Source: Heracleum sosnowskyi
Taxonomy: Eukaryota; Streptophyta; Magnoliopsida; Apiales; Apiaceae
DNA length: 64,000 bases
Direction: 5' to 3'
Assembly (NCBI GenBank): GCA_030848705.1
Contig: CM061239.1
Location: 84,612,363-84,676,362, forward strand
Notes under the pieces: model-generated
Databases searched by the model: none
What the model saw: only the letters and a program-made list of their open reading frames with translations
Told to the model about the DNA's origin: nothing
Shown: piece after piece, positions 44,745 through 58,273 of the stretch
Layout of the letters: each line of letters begins with the position of its first letter
Position numbering within the stretch: the stretch's first letter is position 1
Position numbers and translations under genes: made by a program

Positions 44745-45777
44745 TGTTGGTCCTTGAGTATTGCAGAAGGGGGGTTGAATGCAATATTGATAAAATTCAA
44801 TCTATGCTTCAACAACTAAAACTAAGATTAAATCCTATCAGTAGAAGAAATGCAATCACAAGTAGTTTTCTCACAAAATAAATATTTTATTTATCTTGCA
44901 AAAATATTGCTACAACCTTGAGAGAAAAATGTTTTTCTCTCAAGCTTCGATTCCTCAAGTGATACACCTATAGAATGAAAGAGGTAGTCTAAGTAAACTA
45001 ATCCTATCTCTATCATCACGGGTTTATGAAGCTGCTGTCATTTTCATGTGGCAGCTTCTTACAATTTGTCTACCCGTGTGTCTTACCTAAATTGCTATAC
45101 AAACAAGTTTATCATTACAGGAAAAAGAAATCTAGATACATTCTATAATTAGCTAACACAATTCCAATAGATGTTGATTTGTCATACTCTTGAATTGGTG
45201 AGCTTTTTCATGTGATCTCTCAAGCTTCTGTCGTAGTCTTGTAGACCTGATGCAGTGTTGGGATACTGCAGCACGCCTGTTTCTTGAACATCCAAACTGT
45301 CACATGTTTGACTGGGTAGATCCCCAATTCAAAGTTTATCCCTTTGAGACAGTATCCTGCATTTCCAAGTTTGCTGTCACAAAAATGCGCTTTTGGTGAT
45401 AGTAAGAAATCCCCGCAATAGATGATGTCAGGAGTTCCAAACTTGATGTCAGGAGAAAAGAAAGTTGTTATCTCAAGGCTTCCGCCAATGTTGTTGTCAG
45501 AGAGAATATGTCATGACTTGCAACATGTTGTCTTCTTGTAACCTTACTGTCAGTGAGATGACGGTAACATTTATTCTTGCCATTATCCTGATATACTTCT
45601 TCAGGCTTGAAAAAACGAATGAACTTCTTCCAAGATTTATAAACAAGTTTATTACATCAAATGAAATGGCTACAAGAACATACTCTGGCTGTGACAGTAT
45701 GTTCTACTTAATAAAATTAAGTATTACAAAACACAAGGTTAAGTTGTCTTCTAAGCTATCACTCATAAATCCTAACA
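44745..45777 (-). repeat. 3' LTR of Sirevirus copy A2
   Basis: 1,033 bp. Sense start TGTTAGGATTTATGAGTG, end GGACCAACA. Contains at least seven GACAG/CTGTC sites between 45030 and 45700. The frame at 45465-45836 is chance. Confidence 0.9.
44758..44787 (-). other. hairpin with C-rich loop near the LTR end (family A, copy A2)
   Basis: GTATTGCA (44758-44765) against TGCAATAT (44780-44787): seven pairs plus one terminal mismatch, with a loop carrying six G on the plus strand. Confidence 0.7.
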
Positions 45778-45791
45778 ATCTCCCCCAATTT
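45778..45791 (-). other. polypurine tract of copy A2
   Basis: ATCTCCCCCAATTT next to the LTR; complemented AAATTGGGGGAGAT as in A1. Confidence 0.85.
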
Positions 45792-46815
45792 GTTTTTATG
45801 GATAATAACTACAAATTTTCAAACTATACATACTGACAACTTAACTAACAAAGATAAGAATGAATACAAACATAGGTGCTCCATAATGAATGAGAAAATA
45901 GAAACATTTACCTAGTTTTGAGATTCAGTCTGTCTTTTCTTCCTTCTTTCTTCCTCTCCTTTGAGAGCTTCTGCTACATGATTTCTGAGACTTTCCACCA
46001 GAGATACTTCCATGGGAGATAGAGCATCATCCTCAATTTCATCAATGTATTGTTGAACTATTCTGGAGTTACTCTGTTGAGCATCCTGGAGATCCATCCA
46101 CTTTTCTTGACCATAGATATAGACTCTAAATCTTAAGATATCTTTATCAAGCTTGAATCTCCTGCCAGGAAATGCGTTTAGAGTAGACCTTCTTGCATTG
46201 TCCAGCTTTGAGTCTTCACCATTTCTCTTGTTAATAATCTCCTTAAGTTCAAAAGAACACAACATATCTAGATGGTTAGTTGATCCAACCACTTAGAAGT
46301 TTAATTCTTTCAGCACACTGGTCTTGAGCTTGTGGAAACTATCAAAGTAGATTTCTTCCTTTCCATGTTTGATCCTGAAAGGGTTCTCCAACACACGAGG
46401 TTGAAAGTTTGGTCCTCTACTTCTTCTACTGTTCAATTCCTTGCATGCATTCAACAGTTCAGCTTCCATTTGTTCAACAGTCTCATCATGAGCAACTTTA
46501 GATGTTTTCTCCTGACTGGGCATGGCTTGCACTTCTTCAGGAAAAACATCCTCATAGTCAGCTATTTCTTCATCGGAGAGTTCCAATAGATGAGCAATAT
46601 CAGCATCATCATGCAATGACCAGTCTCCATGTTTCTGATAAAATTTTGCATCTCTTTCAGCTTTGTATGCCAGAACATGTTCCATGACTTTATCAGGTAC
46701 ATTGTCATAACCTTGCATTAGATTGACCATCCTCTCTAAGATGAAGTAGTCAATTCTCCTTGAGACTATCCTCCTTCTGTATGAAAGAGTTTCTGTTACA
46801 TCATGTGAGACCACC

Positions 46816-47939
46816 TGTAATAGCCCGACTTTTCGGACTATTAAATCTAAATACAAAACTAAAACACAATACAATTTATTAATCTAAAAGTCAATTACAA
46901 AGATAACTATTACATTAGCGCAACTAACGATGATCCGAAAGCCAAACTACTCCGAACCTAAGCTCATCGAAATCCAATGCTATCCAACTCGATCTTAACT
47001 CAAACCTGAAAATTGTAAGGAATGAGCTATACAGCCCAGCAAGAAACCAATCGATCCAACTAGTCTGGCAAATAACATGTATATACAAAACAAAATACAA
47101 TATTCGATACGATAACAATATACACTATAACTTACGATACACATTCATATTCTTTTTCTTATTCGATACGATACGATACGACACCACATAACCACATAAA
47201 CAACAATAACTTGAAACCCATAATTCATGCCACGACCACTGCAACCTGGTGATAACGGTCCTAAATTTTCAGAAAACTTTCACTATAACCCGGCGACTCG
47301 GTCCTCATTCTTATTCGATATTTTCACAAACCATGGCACAAATCAGAATCCCAAAATTATCGTATAGACACCGCATAGATACAATAACACATATATGTTC
47401 AAACTATATCATCACTAAGCCCGAGTTTATATAATCAAAACACACACACACAACACATAGTTTCGAAAAACACTAGAAAGAACAATCGGAAACTTACCTC
47501 AACGCGAAAAATCAAGAATCAAATCATCCTAGAGCACGTACTCAATTCTGACCAGAACTGTATTTACTCATTTTGACCTTCTAAACGACGTTTTTTTGAA
47601 ACACTCAAAGGAAGAAAGTTGTAGAGAATGAAAAGACCTTTCCGAAAAGTCCAGAATCATCAAATTCAAACTTACGATGAATTAACTACGAATTTTCTAA
47701 GACTGCTGAACTGTTTATATTTAAACCCTACGAATTTTGATATAAAACACGAGGAAGGAGAATAAGATGTATATATAGCCTCACAAAACCCTAAGTCCAA
47801 ACCTACTACTTATCCGTACTCAAATCCAATCCAAATTTTATGCCCGTTAATCTAATTAAAATTTAAATCTTAATCTATATCAAATTTTAATCTTTTTTTT
47901 CTTTTATTATTATTATCCTAAAAAATATGGGATATTACA
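46816..47939 (-). repeat. 3' LTR of the non-autonomous element
   Basis: 1,124 bp, intact. Includes a short tandem run of CGATA at 47163-47182. Confidence 0.9.
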
Positions 47940-48104
47940 TAGTACCCTCCTTAGAAAGAATTTGGTCCCCAAATTCACAACAATCCTATCGCATGACACG
48001 TCTACCCACTTATCTCCCGCAAGTCAAACTTAATCTATAGTCCACAGAAACACATCCTAGGAAGTGTACTAGTCCCATACCTAAAACACTCCGAAGGACA
48101 GCCT

Positions 48105-48116
48105 GCTCTGATACCA
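48105..48116 (-). other. primer-binding site of the non-autonomous element
   Basis: GCTCTGATACCA, complement TGGTATCAGAGC, two bases from the 5' LTR. Confidence 0.9.
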
Positions 48117-48718
48117 ACTGTAACAGACCGACTTTTCGGACTATTAAATCTAAATACAAAACTAAAACACAATACAATTTATTAATCTAAAAGTCAATTA
48201 CAAAGATAACTATTACATTGGCGCAACCAACGATGATCCGAAAGCCAAACTACTCAGAACCTAAGCTCATCGAAATCCAATGCTATCCAACTCGATCTTA
48301 ACTCAAACCTGAAAATTGTAAGGAATGAGCTATACAGCCCAGCAAGAAACCAATCGATCCAACTAGTCAGGCAAATAACATGTATATACAAAACAAAATA
48401 CAATACTCGATACGATAAAAATATACACTATAACTTACGATACACATTCATATTCTTTTTCTTATTCGATACGATACGATACGACACCACATAACCACAT
48501 AAACAACAATAACTTGAAACCCATAATTCATGCCACGACCACTACAACCCGGTGATAACGGTCCTAAATTTTCAGAAAACTGTCACTATAACCCGGTGAC
48601 TCGGTCCTTATTCTTATTCGATATTTTCACAAACCATGGCACAAATCAGAATCCCAAAATTATCGTATAGACACCACATAGATACAATAACACATATATG
48701 TTCAAACTATATCATCAC

Positions 48719-51700
48719 TGTAACACCCCCAGATCCGGGGTTAGGAATATGGGTTGTCACGCTCCATCAATTATACAATACCTGCATTACTTAAAACATT
48801 CTCATAATACAACTCTAAAGACCCCAATCACTTACGCACATACACACAAGTTATAGCCTTGGAAATGAGAAACAAAATTAACATTTGTTATTACAAATCA
48901 AATGTACTAACCAGGATCTCATCTATTATTTACAACCTCTACCTGAAGTTACAATAATAGACCTCACCGTTCTATACAAGGAGCAATAATGCAAACCTAC
49001 TCGAAACCGATTCTCACTAATTCAATCTGCAACTGTTATGCTAACTCCGGCAGTATCCATCCTACTGAACTAACTCAAGGGTGGTCTCTCCATTCCCTTG
49101 CTCTCGTAATATGGGGTGAATCAGCAATGTTTTCTTCATGCTGAAAGTTTTAATAAAGCAAGAATGAGCTAATAGCGCTTAGCAAGAAATCTATCCCAGT
49201 TTAAATCTTTAAACATTTAAGGTAGATAATCCATATAGGATCAAAATTTGAACACTACTAGGGTTTGTCCCCAAAATAGTATCCCGTTCAAAATACTGTA
49301 TGACTTATAATCATACTCAAATACTTTTCGTAAATCATTTAGAAATCTTTGGTATCGATATAATGAACCAAGACTCAAAACATATCTTTTTAAAATAGAT
49401 ATTAACATTGGAATCAAGGCTTAAAGCCTATCCATTGATTCAAAATACTATACAGTTCAATATACTGTATATCTTAAATCCCTTCTCAACATATATACAT
49501 GCATATCTATTTAGATATCTCATATTGTTCAAAATACCGTAAAATATCAGTAATGAACACCTTTTCAACTCTGTTGTGTTGTGATATAAAAGAAGCAAGA
49601 ATGAGCACTATAGCTCGACAATAAGATATAGCAGCATAATCATATATGTAGCTCATATCATAATTGCAATCTTTTAAAACTTCATTCGTATACAGAATGA
49701 TAAATTTAAATCTTCTTTTCGTCAAATCATATCATACAGTTCAAATACTGTACACAGAACATCATTGTTCAATTACTGTCACATTATCGGTAACTCAGCA
49801 CCTAGACTTTCGTTACAATGTGCAGCACAATTCCAAGTGGAAGAAGGGGACATTTTGGAACACACGATACACGGTGATCAACCGTTATATCGAAACATAA
49901 CTTCTCTACTAGTAGAAGGACGATTTCCTGTTCGGTTATCACCCTGGCCGCATTCGGGCCCATTGTGCTATCAGGTCACTACATCGGCACCTATTTCATT
50001 ACCGTGTAAGCCTTTACACGCAAGGTCACTACCTCGGCGCCTGTTTCATCACCGGGTAAGCCTTGATAATTATGGTCACTACCCCGGCACCTGTTTCATT
50101 GCCGTGTAAGCCCTTCCAGTCCCATGATGAATCCTATCCTTTAAACTGGAACCGAACTTAATCGTTGTTCCCCGAGCGTAAACTAGTTCGTTGATAGGTA
50201 TGAACTTATTACCATACTTACTTCCGGAAATGTTGAGGAAGTAAGTATACAATGTGGGTTGACTATTGTCAACTGACCTCGATCCTCGAGTTAATCATTT
50301 CGCAATCACGACTCGGGAGTTTGGTAGAACATATTTTTAAGATCAGAAAATATTTTAAATAACTATTGGAACCTTACATAATATTTGAATAAGGTCCTAT
50401 GATTTTTAAATCATTTTTGGAATATTTAATAAATATTCAACTAATAAATATTGAATTATTATTCAATATAATACCACTTAAGTGAATATCCAAAATAATA
50501 TTCACTTACTTAAATAAATATTCAAATAATATTTTTAATAATATTATTTAATATTTAACATTAAATATCCAATAATACATATCTATTGGAATATTTAATC
50601 AACATATTTAAAACATAGCTGTCCCTGGACCCTCTAGTTTCTGACAGTATAATCAAGACAAAATAGTAATTTAACTCCCGGTCTAATATTTTAAAAATCA
50701 TCGTACAAGCGCTCTACTCTTAGAGCCTTTAAATCCTCGGCTTATATCTAATATACTCATAGCATATAAACCATAATGAGTTACGAAAGATTTAAGTCGA
50801 TATATAAATCAGTTCGTGAATCCTTTAAAATAGATAACCAGTTTATATCACAATCACAACAGTTTTATCACAACAACATCTATATAAGATGTAGGGTTGG
50901 AAAGCTTGCATAATATCATATCATATGAAATCATTAGTATAAGAAATTGAAACCTAGCATGGAATGAGAAAACTTGCCTTGAGTCCTTGGTTGTTAGGGG
51001 TTCGAGAATTTGTCGGGAAATCTATAAACAAAGAAATACTCAATCAGTCTCCTAGCGTAATCATTTAAAGTGCCATTAACTTAAGCACTAACGTTCTCTT
51101 AATGAAAATCAAAAGTCTCATTCTTGGTTAATCATAACCTCATGATACTCTTTAACTCTTAAGTCAAAAGTTTGGGTAATAATCCATTCACAAATCCCAA
51201 GTACTTTACCATTACTAAACTCACGGTTTTAACCATCCCCTTAAGGGTAATTCACTTGCGCAACTTTGATTCTCGCATTTTTATAAAATCGAAAACTCGT
51301 CTTTTTAACACAAAACCTTCTCGGTTCCCTTACTAACTGTCCATACTAGTGTCCACATTAATTTCATGACCTATGTCCACTTTTAAGGGGCTTGATTATA
51401 AGCTCAAAGTTCATGTAGTGAACTACTTAGTTACCTGAAACCTCTTTCACTAAAACGGGTGTTTCTCCTAAACCGTAAATTGAAACGATACGATTCTTTC
51501 GCTAAAACAAACTAAAAAACAGAACCTACATGATCATGGTCAGAAATCCTTATAGTTATGCCTAGAAGGTAACCGTGGTCTCTGTCCAAACTTCCTAAGT
51601 GAAATCTGACATGGTAACGACGCTTAATCGTGATTCCCGTGTTTAAAACACTACAATCAATTCACCAATCAATACCCAAGCAATCATAACTCAAGGTTCT

Positions 51701-52902
51701 CATCTAAACCAACTTATTTCTGTCTAAACATGTTCATATCATTATTCACAAGCTCAACCATCAACCAATCCACTAATCATCATACTTAACAAGCATATCA
51801 CTTCTACATCACACTATCGCTAATCATTATCAATATAATCACTAATATCAAATTATAACCAAGGGTGGGAGATGTTTATACCTTCCTTGGTGCTTGGTAA
51901 TGACTATCAATAGCTTTTATACCCTTGCTTGATCCTTATACAACCTTAATAAGCTTTAATCTTCAAGAACACAAGTTAGCATTTTCGAATTCACTATTCA
52001 TGCCTCAACTTTGATCCAATATTTGACCATGCTACACTTCTTGGATAGCCATGAAATTTTTAACGTACCTTGGGTATATATTGAGGGAGATATGGTCCAA
52101 ATTTGGAGATTTTAGGATGAGTAGATGTGGAGTTATGAATTTTGCTTTGCTCCTTGCTCATGCTGGACAGAAATTGGGAAGAAAATGGGGGAGATTAATA
52201 CTTGATTTCTTTTCTTTCTTTTTGTCCAAATAAACACTAATTACAAGCCATATAATTGTGTGGTCTCAATTTTGTTTTGTCACCCAAGTACACATGTCAA
52301 TTTATTGTGGTTTGTGTGGTGAAAGTGGTGACAAGGTGGTGATTCATCACCTTGTCACACTTATGTCACCCTCCTGCATCACGCTTATGTCATAATTTGT
52401 GTCGTCAATCCTCTTATATGTTGCACTTGATGATCTTATATGATACTTCCCCTTCGGTTAGGGTTTAATCCATAATTCGTTACGCTTCTGTTTCGCGATA
52501 GGTTCAAGTGATTTTAAAAACGTTTTTCTGTACCAATGCTAGGGATACTTCCTTGATCTTTCCATTACCTTGGCTTAATATATGCTCAACGATTTCTCAC
52601 CTTGGTTTAAGATATGATCATGGATTTCTCATTCTACATACTTTCTCAAAACGATCAAATCAATACATCCTTGATTGTCCGATGAATAGTGATCAAAATT
52701 TAAAGTTGGAATCTCCCGATTCTGATCGCGTTTACATTCACTTATTCTCCTTATACATCACTAATATAACTTCGAAACATTCATTCCATGTCTTCCATAT
52801 AGTGTGTTCTGAAAATATTTTTCATCAGCAAATTGACTATTCATCAACATTTACTATTTATCAAATTGTTTTTAACTAAGTCCAAAATTTGGGGTTATTA
52901 CA
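48719..52902 (-). mobile_element. solo LTR of 4,184 bp, Tekay/Del-type
   Basis: Sense strand starts TGTAATAACCCCAAATTTTG and ends CCGGATCTGGGGGTGTTACA. It is flanked by ATCAC at 48714-48718 and 52903-52907; the uninterrupted partner LTR at 47405-47416 shows the empty site with one ATCAC. No second repeat, primer site or coding domain was found inside, so it is best read as a solo LTR left by recombination between the two LTRs of a large gypsy element. Ends of this kind are typical of Tekay/Del chromoviruses. Small open frames inside (for example 49765-50109, 52508-52879) show no motifs. Confidence 0.75.
49974..50112. repeat. 50-bp tandem repeat inside the solo LTR, three copies
   Basis: GGTCACTAC starts units at 49974, 50024 and 50074, each followed by CGGC(A/G)CCTRTTTCATYACCG-type sequence and GTAAGCC. 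The exact 50-base period and higher GC content stand out. Confidence 0.9.
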
Positions 52903-55900
52903 ATCACTAAGCCCGAGTTTATATAATCAAAACACACACACACAACACATAGTTTCGAAAAACACTAGAAAGAACAATCAGAAACTTACCTCAACGCGAA
53001 AAATCAAGAATCAAATCATCCTAGAGCACGTACTCAATTCTGACCAGAACTGTATTTACTCATTTTGACCCTCTAAACGACGTTTTCTTTGAAAAACTCA
53101 AAGGATGAAAGTTGTAGAGAATGAAAAGACCTTTCCGAAAAGTCCAGAATCATCAAATTCCGACTTACGATGAATTAACTACGAATTTTCTAAGACTGCT
53201 GAACTGTTTGTATTTAAACCCTACGAATTTTGATATAAAACACGAGGAAGGAGAATAAGATCTATATATAGCCTTACAAAACCCTAAGTCCAAACCTACT
53301 ACTTATCCGTACTCAAATCCAATCCAAATTTTAGGCCCGTTAATCTAATTAAATTTTAAATCTTAATCTATATCAAATTTTAATCTTTTTTTCTTTTATT
53401 ATTATTATCCTAAAAATTACGGGATATTACACCACCTCCATGGTAAAGTCCTTTTGAACTATCACTTACCCTGATGCATCAAACCAGAGGACATACTGGA
53501 CTGCTTCATTGTGGTCATCCAACTTTACCTCAACATTCTTGATTCCTTGAGCCTCTTTTTCCTGTAGGTCAAAGGAGCTGCATGATTTTGTTTGGATTGG
53601 CTTCTTCAGATTCCTGCTAAGTCCTGTGGCTTTCTCCTTTCCTGAGTACTTAGTTTTACTTTCTTTGCTTTATTAGTCTCCTCGGTTTCAGGTTCCTGTC
53701 TAGAGAACCAAGCTCTGGCTAAGGATTTTGTCCTTTTAGACTTGACTGCTTTCTTGGTTTCATTTTTGACAGCTTCTTCCATGACAGTGTCTTCCTTCAC
53801 AGGGTCTTCCATGACAGTATCTTTTTCTTTTTTGACAGCATCTTTGGCGACAACATCTTTCTCAGCATTGATACTGTCAATAGCACACTTTAATATGCTT
53901 GCCTCCAAAGCTTCAATTATTTCACTCTCCCTTTCTTTTGTAGCAACAACATTTTTCTTTCCTTGCTTAGGGGCTTCTTCTTTGCTTGTTTCCTGGGTTT
54001 GATTTCCAGTGTTCCCAGCAGTTGATCCACCAACATTTTTAGCAACTCCTAAACCTCCACTTCCATCCAATTCATCATCATCAAGAGAGTCATCAAAAGC
54101 ACAACTTTCACCTTGATCAGCTCTGTTAGCATTAGCTTTAGAAATTAACTTCTTCACTTTGGAGCTTAGCTTAACATCTTTTCTTGCTAGTAGCTTGTGA
54201 ATCGCTTTGATAGCTAGGACTCTTTCCTTGGTGATTTTGGATTTGAGAATTACATTAAGCAATTTCATTTTTGTCTTTGTCTCCATTCTTGAAGTGCCTT
54301 GCAGATCTAAATATGCACATCTCTTGACACCTTCTCTTGAGATTGCTCCATAACAGACACAGAATAAATCAAAGTACACCTCTGGATAAGCACATCTCTT
54401 GACACCTTCTCTCTGTAATTAGATTCTGAAGTTGCACTTGTAATATCTCATTGAAGGTTGAGTGGTTTGCTTTAATCCTTCCTTTCATCACACTCAACAC
54501 CCTTGCTTGTCGGTTCTTTAACAACTGCATAGTGATGAACATTGAAATCCATGTGTTCAAGTACACTTCAATTGCCCATCTTCTTTCCTCATTAATCTTC
54601 ACACATACACTCACAATTATATCCATCAAGGATGTTGAGACTTGAGTTGGAGTTAAGCTTGGCATCCTCATTGCCTCCTCAATCACTCTGTTGAGTTGCT
54701 CATCCTGATTGTGCAGTGTACTTTCTCTGTAATCCACCATTAGGGTATTTGCCTCTTCTTGATTAATTTCTATTCCTTCAGTCCACAAGGCTGGTGAATT
54801 GCAGTATTCAGGCAGTTTCCCTTTGCCTTTCCCCAACTTATTCTGCTCCTCCTTTTCTCTCCACATTTTCTGAAGTGCAGTTTCCTGAGGCTGAGGAGTT
54901 GGTTCTTTGATTGATACAGGAGGAAGTATTGGCCTCTTTGATTTTGATTTTCCTTGCAGTTCATCCAACACTTCTTTGGACATTAATACTGTCTCTCCAT
55001 CAATCTCATATTCAAATAAATTTCCAGCTCCACTTCCTTGGTTTTCTGCAGCTTTTTCATCTGTTCTTCCTGACTCCCCCTTACTTCCAAACCCCCCCTT
55101 TCTTGCAGGCTCCCCCTGAGTTTCAATACCAGGTACTTCTTGTGCTCTAACACCTTGCTCTGGGATAGATTCTGATCTTACACATTTCTCCCCCTTAGGT
55201 AAGTTGGTAGCATCAATACTTACAGATAGAGCTTGAATAGCTTCCTGAATACTCGAAAAACCAGAGGCCACCATGGTAGACAGGCTGTCAAACTTAGTTT
55301 CCATGGACATGCATCTGTGCTCCAGGGCTTCCAATTTGAGAGTAGTGTGAGTAGAGGGGCCACCAGTTCTCAACCTTCTTGGAGGGGAAGGAAAAGAATG
55401 GGGCTTGGAGGCTGAGGGGGTTCTCACACTCTCAGGGTTTTTCTGAGTGATCTCATCAGTCCTCACATAAGAACTCTCAAAGCCTAGTGCCTGAACAGTG
55501 TGGGCTCCCTCAATTTCACTCTAGACATGCTGAAGTCCCTCTCCTTTTGCCATCTCATTTGGTTGCCTCTCATTTTTAAGCTCACCTCTCTTTTCTTTTA
55601 TCTCTCTTTTCTTTTGCACACCCTCACTCAACCTAGATACATGGGTATGAGCAGTACTAACATGCATTGAAAGAGATGGTTTAGAATGTACCTTGAGAAG
55701 CTGAGAGAGTGGCACATCATCATCGGAGGCATCCTCAATGAGAACCTCATCAAGGTTGGGCTGTGTGGAGGTGACAACAGCTTGTCCATGAATGTTACTG
55801 TCAGCCAAAGGTATGACAGTTGGTTCCACTGCAGCTTGGACAGCAGGTTCTGTTGTGACAGCAACTTTTGCAGCATCCGTGACAACAGGGTTATCTGTGA

Positions 55901-57575
55901 CAACAACATTCACATTGTCTTTGACAACAACTGAGGCTGTGACAGCATCTTCCCTAAGGTAAGATGCTCCTCGGAGATTGAACAAGGCACTGGCTGTTTC
56001 TCTTTCTGACAGAGTTGTACCTTGTTTTTGCTCAGTGTTTGAAGGAGTGGTTTCCATCTCACTTTGAGAAATGGGTTCTTGTGGACCACTAGATGGGGGC
56101 TCATCCATGATTGGAGATGGATGATCAAAACCTGAAGGGTTGGGACTGTCCCCCTCTCTAGGTTGTGAAGAAGAAACAAATGAATGAGAAGGGAAGGAAG
56201 AAGGTGAAGCTAGAGAAGAGAAAATTGGTTGATCCACAGATGGAACTTGTGAAGCATCAATTTGGGAAGTGAGATCCTCACTGTGTCCTGACTCTAAGTG
56301 TGTTTCTGCAAGTGGGGGCTCCTCATGAGTTGATACATGATGTTGTGCAGACTCTGTACAAGGTGCCTTGGGAGACATGCCAATTTCAATAGATGTCCCT
56401 TGTGGAGAAGGAACATCCAGGGAGGTGTTTAATGTCCTATTTTCCTCTACAGTCTTTTGGGAGACTGCAGGGTGGTTGACAGTGGTTTTGGCCCTCTTAG
56501 CTCTCTTCTTCTTAGGCTCAAGAGGAACCACTATGGGTTCTGTTTGACTACCTTCCTTATTTGCTGCACTAGGTGCAGGAACTCCCTCTTGACTCTCAGT
56601 ACTACCACCAACATCAGTTTCTAGGGGTCTTTTTCTGGATTCTTGCAAGACTTGTCTCTGTACTTTGGTAAGTCTAGAGAACCTAGGCTGAATGTATGGT
56701 GTAGAATGTGGGTTAGCTGAATTTGGGTCTAATCCAGCCTCATCCTCAAGAGTGAAGGTTTCATACCCAGAGGGCAATGAGAAATCAAGGTTAGGCACTT
56801 GATCAACCATGTGTTTAGTGAAGAAAAGTAGAATATGTGCATTGAGATTCTGTGAAGTGAGAGTTGTGTGTGTGTTTCTTTTCAAAGTGCTGCATACCTC
56901 TGTACGAGGGGCATCTTCATCAAAATCACAGAGATAATTAATACACAGCATTAGAAAGCGAGGATAGAGATTTACCTTCTTACCTATAGCAAACTTGAGG
57001 TGTGCCATGAGTAGCTTTCCAACATCCACTTTGTACCCATGGACAAGAGAGTGTGTGAGCTTCTTGATGTAAGGGGGACTCCCATTCCAACCAGTGGTCT
57101 TTGTAGAGAACACTTTCACCATAGCATCAAGAACCATGCTCCATTCCTTTCTGAGATACTTTATGTCCATTTCACCAGATGGGTACCACTTATTTGTACC
57201 CTCTTCGAGAATGGGTCCAAAATACCCAATTTTCAAGAAGAGCTTCTTCAAGGTCTCATCACTTGCAAGCTCTGTGTGGGTCTTTCCTGGTTCAAGTACA
57301 ATTCCCAAAGCTGCATTGATGCCTTGAATAGTGAGAGTGTAAATGTGCTCTTGAATCTTGAATTTGATGGTGGTATGGTCTCCATCTCCCTGAGCAACAA
57401 CTGACTCCCAGAAGTTTTCAATTCTGTCTAGGTCAAGAATATGAGTTGAAGTGATAGCATAACCAAGATAGTACTTATTCAAGAAAGAAACAAGCCCTTT
57501 GAAATCTTCACCAGCATCATTTGGAGAATAGATGCCAGCAAAGTTAGTCTGAGAAATTGATTGTTTAGGTGCCAT

Positions 57576-58273
57576 TGTTAGTATGAAAGGGGAAAGAGAA
57601 TGAGTTAAGTGAGTAGAGAGAGAAATAGAGTAGAAAGTTGTTTTTCTTTTGGTTGTTCTGTGTCAGGTTTGATATTGTCTGATTAACTGTTGTATAAAGG
57701 GTAGTTCAAGCGTTATGCTGAAAAAGGGGATATTTGGAATCGTGCTATTACCCAGTAACACCACCACATGGGTTACTCCCTTTAATTTATGTCAACGTGG
57801 AGGTTGAATTAGCAATTTTAACGGTCCACTTGTATTGATAGTAACCTGTGCGCTGAAACGAACTGTCAGTGACATTTGGGTGCTGATAGCAGGTTTGTCT
57901 TGACAGTAGCATTGTCGCGATAAACTTACTGTCATCGTTAAGTGCTTTAATGACAGTATCTTTTAAAACTCTTGACAGTATGTTATTCACTACTGTCCAG
58001 AAACTAACTGTCATGAAATTCCGTGACAGTTACTTTTCTTGATGGTAGTAACGTTTGAGGAAAACAGTAACTGTCATGAATTTTAATGGATGTTGTCATT
58101 AATGTACTTAACTCAATAAACCCATTCACAAATATTCAATTGAAAGCTAGGTATCATTCACAACAGAGTAATCAGATAATTAACACATATGCAAACCACA
58201 TAAAGCAAGAAACATGAGAGATAATAGAATCAGTTTTATTAATAAAATCATCTTAGCAAAAGGAAATTACAAA
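57576..58273 (-). other. spacer between accessory ORFs of A2 with GACAG/CTGTC cluster
   Basis: At least nine GACAG or CTGTC words occur between 57860 and 58080, in both orientations, at the same place in the element as in A1. A TATA-like CTTTATAC (complement near 57695) lies about 120 bases before the long ORF. Confidence 0.6.

Larger units (their letters stand above)
46816..53431 (-). mobile_element. non-autonomous chromovirus-like LTR element with 179-bp interior
   Basis: The LTRs are 46816-47939 and 48119-53431; without the nested solo LTR and its duplication the second is also 1,124 bp. The interior 47940-48118 holds only a tRNA-Met primer site (complement of GCTCTGATACCA at 48105-48116) and a purine tract beside the 3' LTR (complement of AGTACCCTCCTTAGAAAG). 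The target duplication CCACC is present at 46811-46815 and 53432-53436. LTR ends TGTAATA...TGTTACA with a Met primer site fit the Tekay/Del group of Ty3/gypsy. By eye the LTRs differ at about 30 sites (near 2.7 percent). It codes for nothing. With 1.1 kb LTRs it is larger than typical TRIMs. Confidence 0.85.
48119..53431 (-). repeat. 5' LTR of the non-autonomous element, split by a solo LTR
   Basis: Segments 48119-48718 and 52908-53431 together give 1,124 bp and align with 46816-47939. Confidence 0.9.
45912..57575 (-). pseudogene. long accessory ORF of copy A2, stops plus a 6.6 kb insertion
   Basis: The ORF starts at 57575 (MAPKQSISQTNFAGIYSP) and is collinear with the A1 ORF along its length. 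A TAG near 55523 replaces a Gln of A1. A break near 54370-54420 is flanked by a short repeated phrase (around GVKRCAYLDL / GVL), which shifts the frame. An insertion of 6,616 bp plus a 5-bp duplication lies at 46816-53436. A TAA at 46293-46295 stands where A1 has a sense codon (LQYMV). The C-terminal block ends RRKKRQTESQN. None of these breaks except the overall design is shared with A1, so the two copies decayed independently. Domains: conserved N-terminal 235 residues, Pro/Ser-rich middle, DAVK/DTVM repeats near 53740-53860, conserved C-terminal block. Confidence 0.8.

Noticed and set aside
43993..44784. Start codon of the family B frame inside the A2 LTR
   Set aside because: The first residues come from the inserted A2 LTR; the true N-terminus of this ORF is cut off.
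44745..45777. Solo LTR interpretation
   Set aside because: A polypurine tract and the A2 accessory ORF follow directly, so it is the 3' LTR of copy A2.
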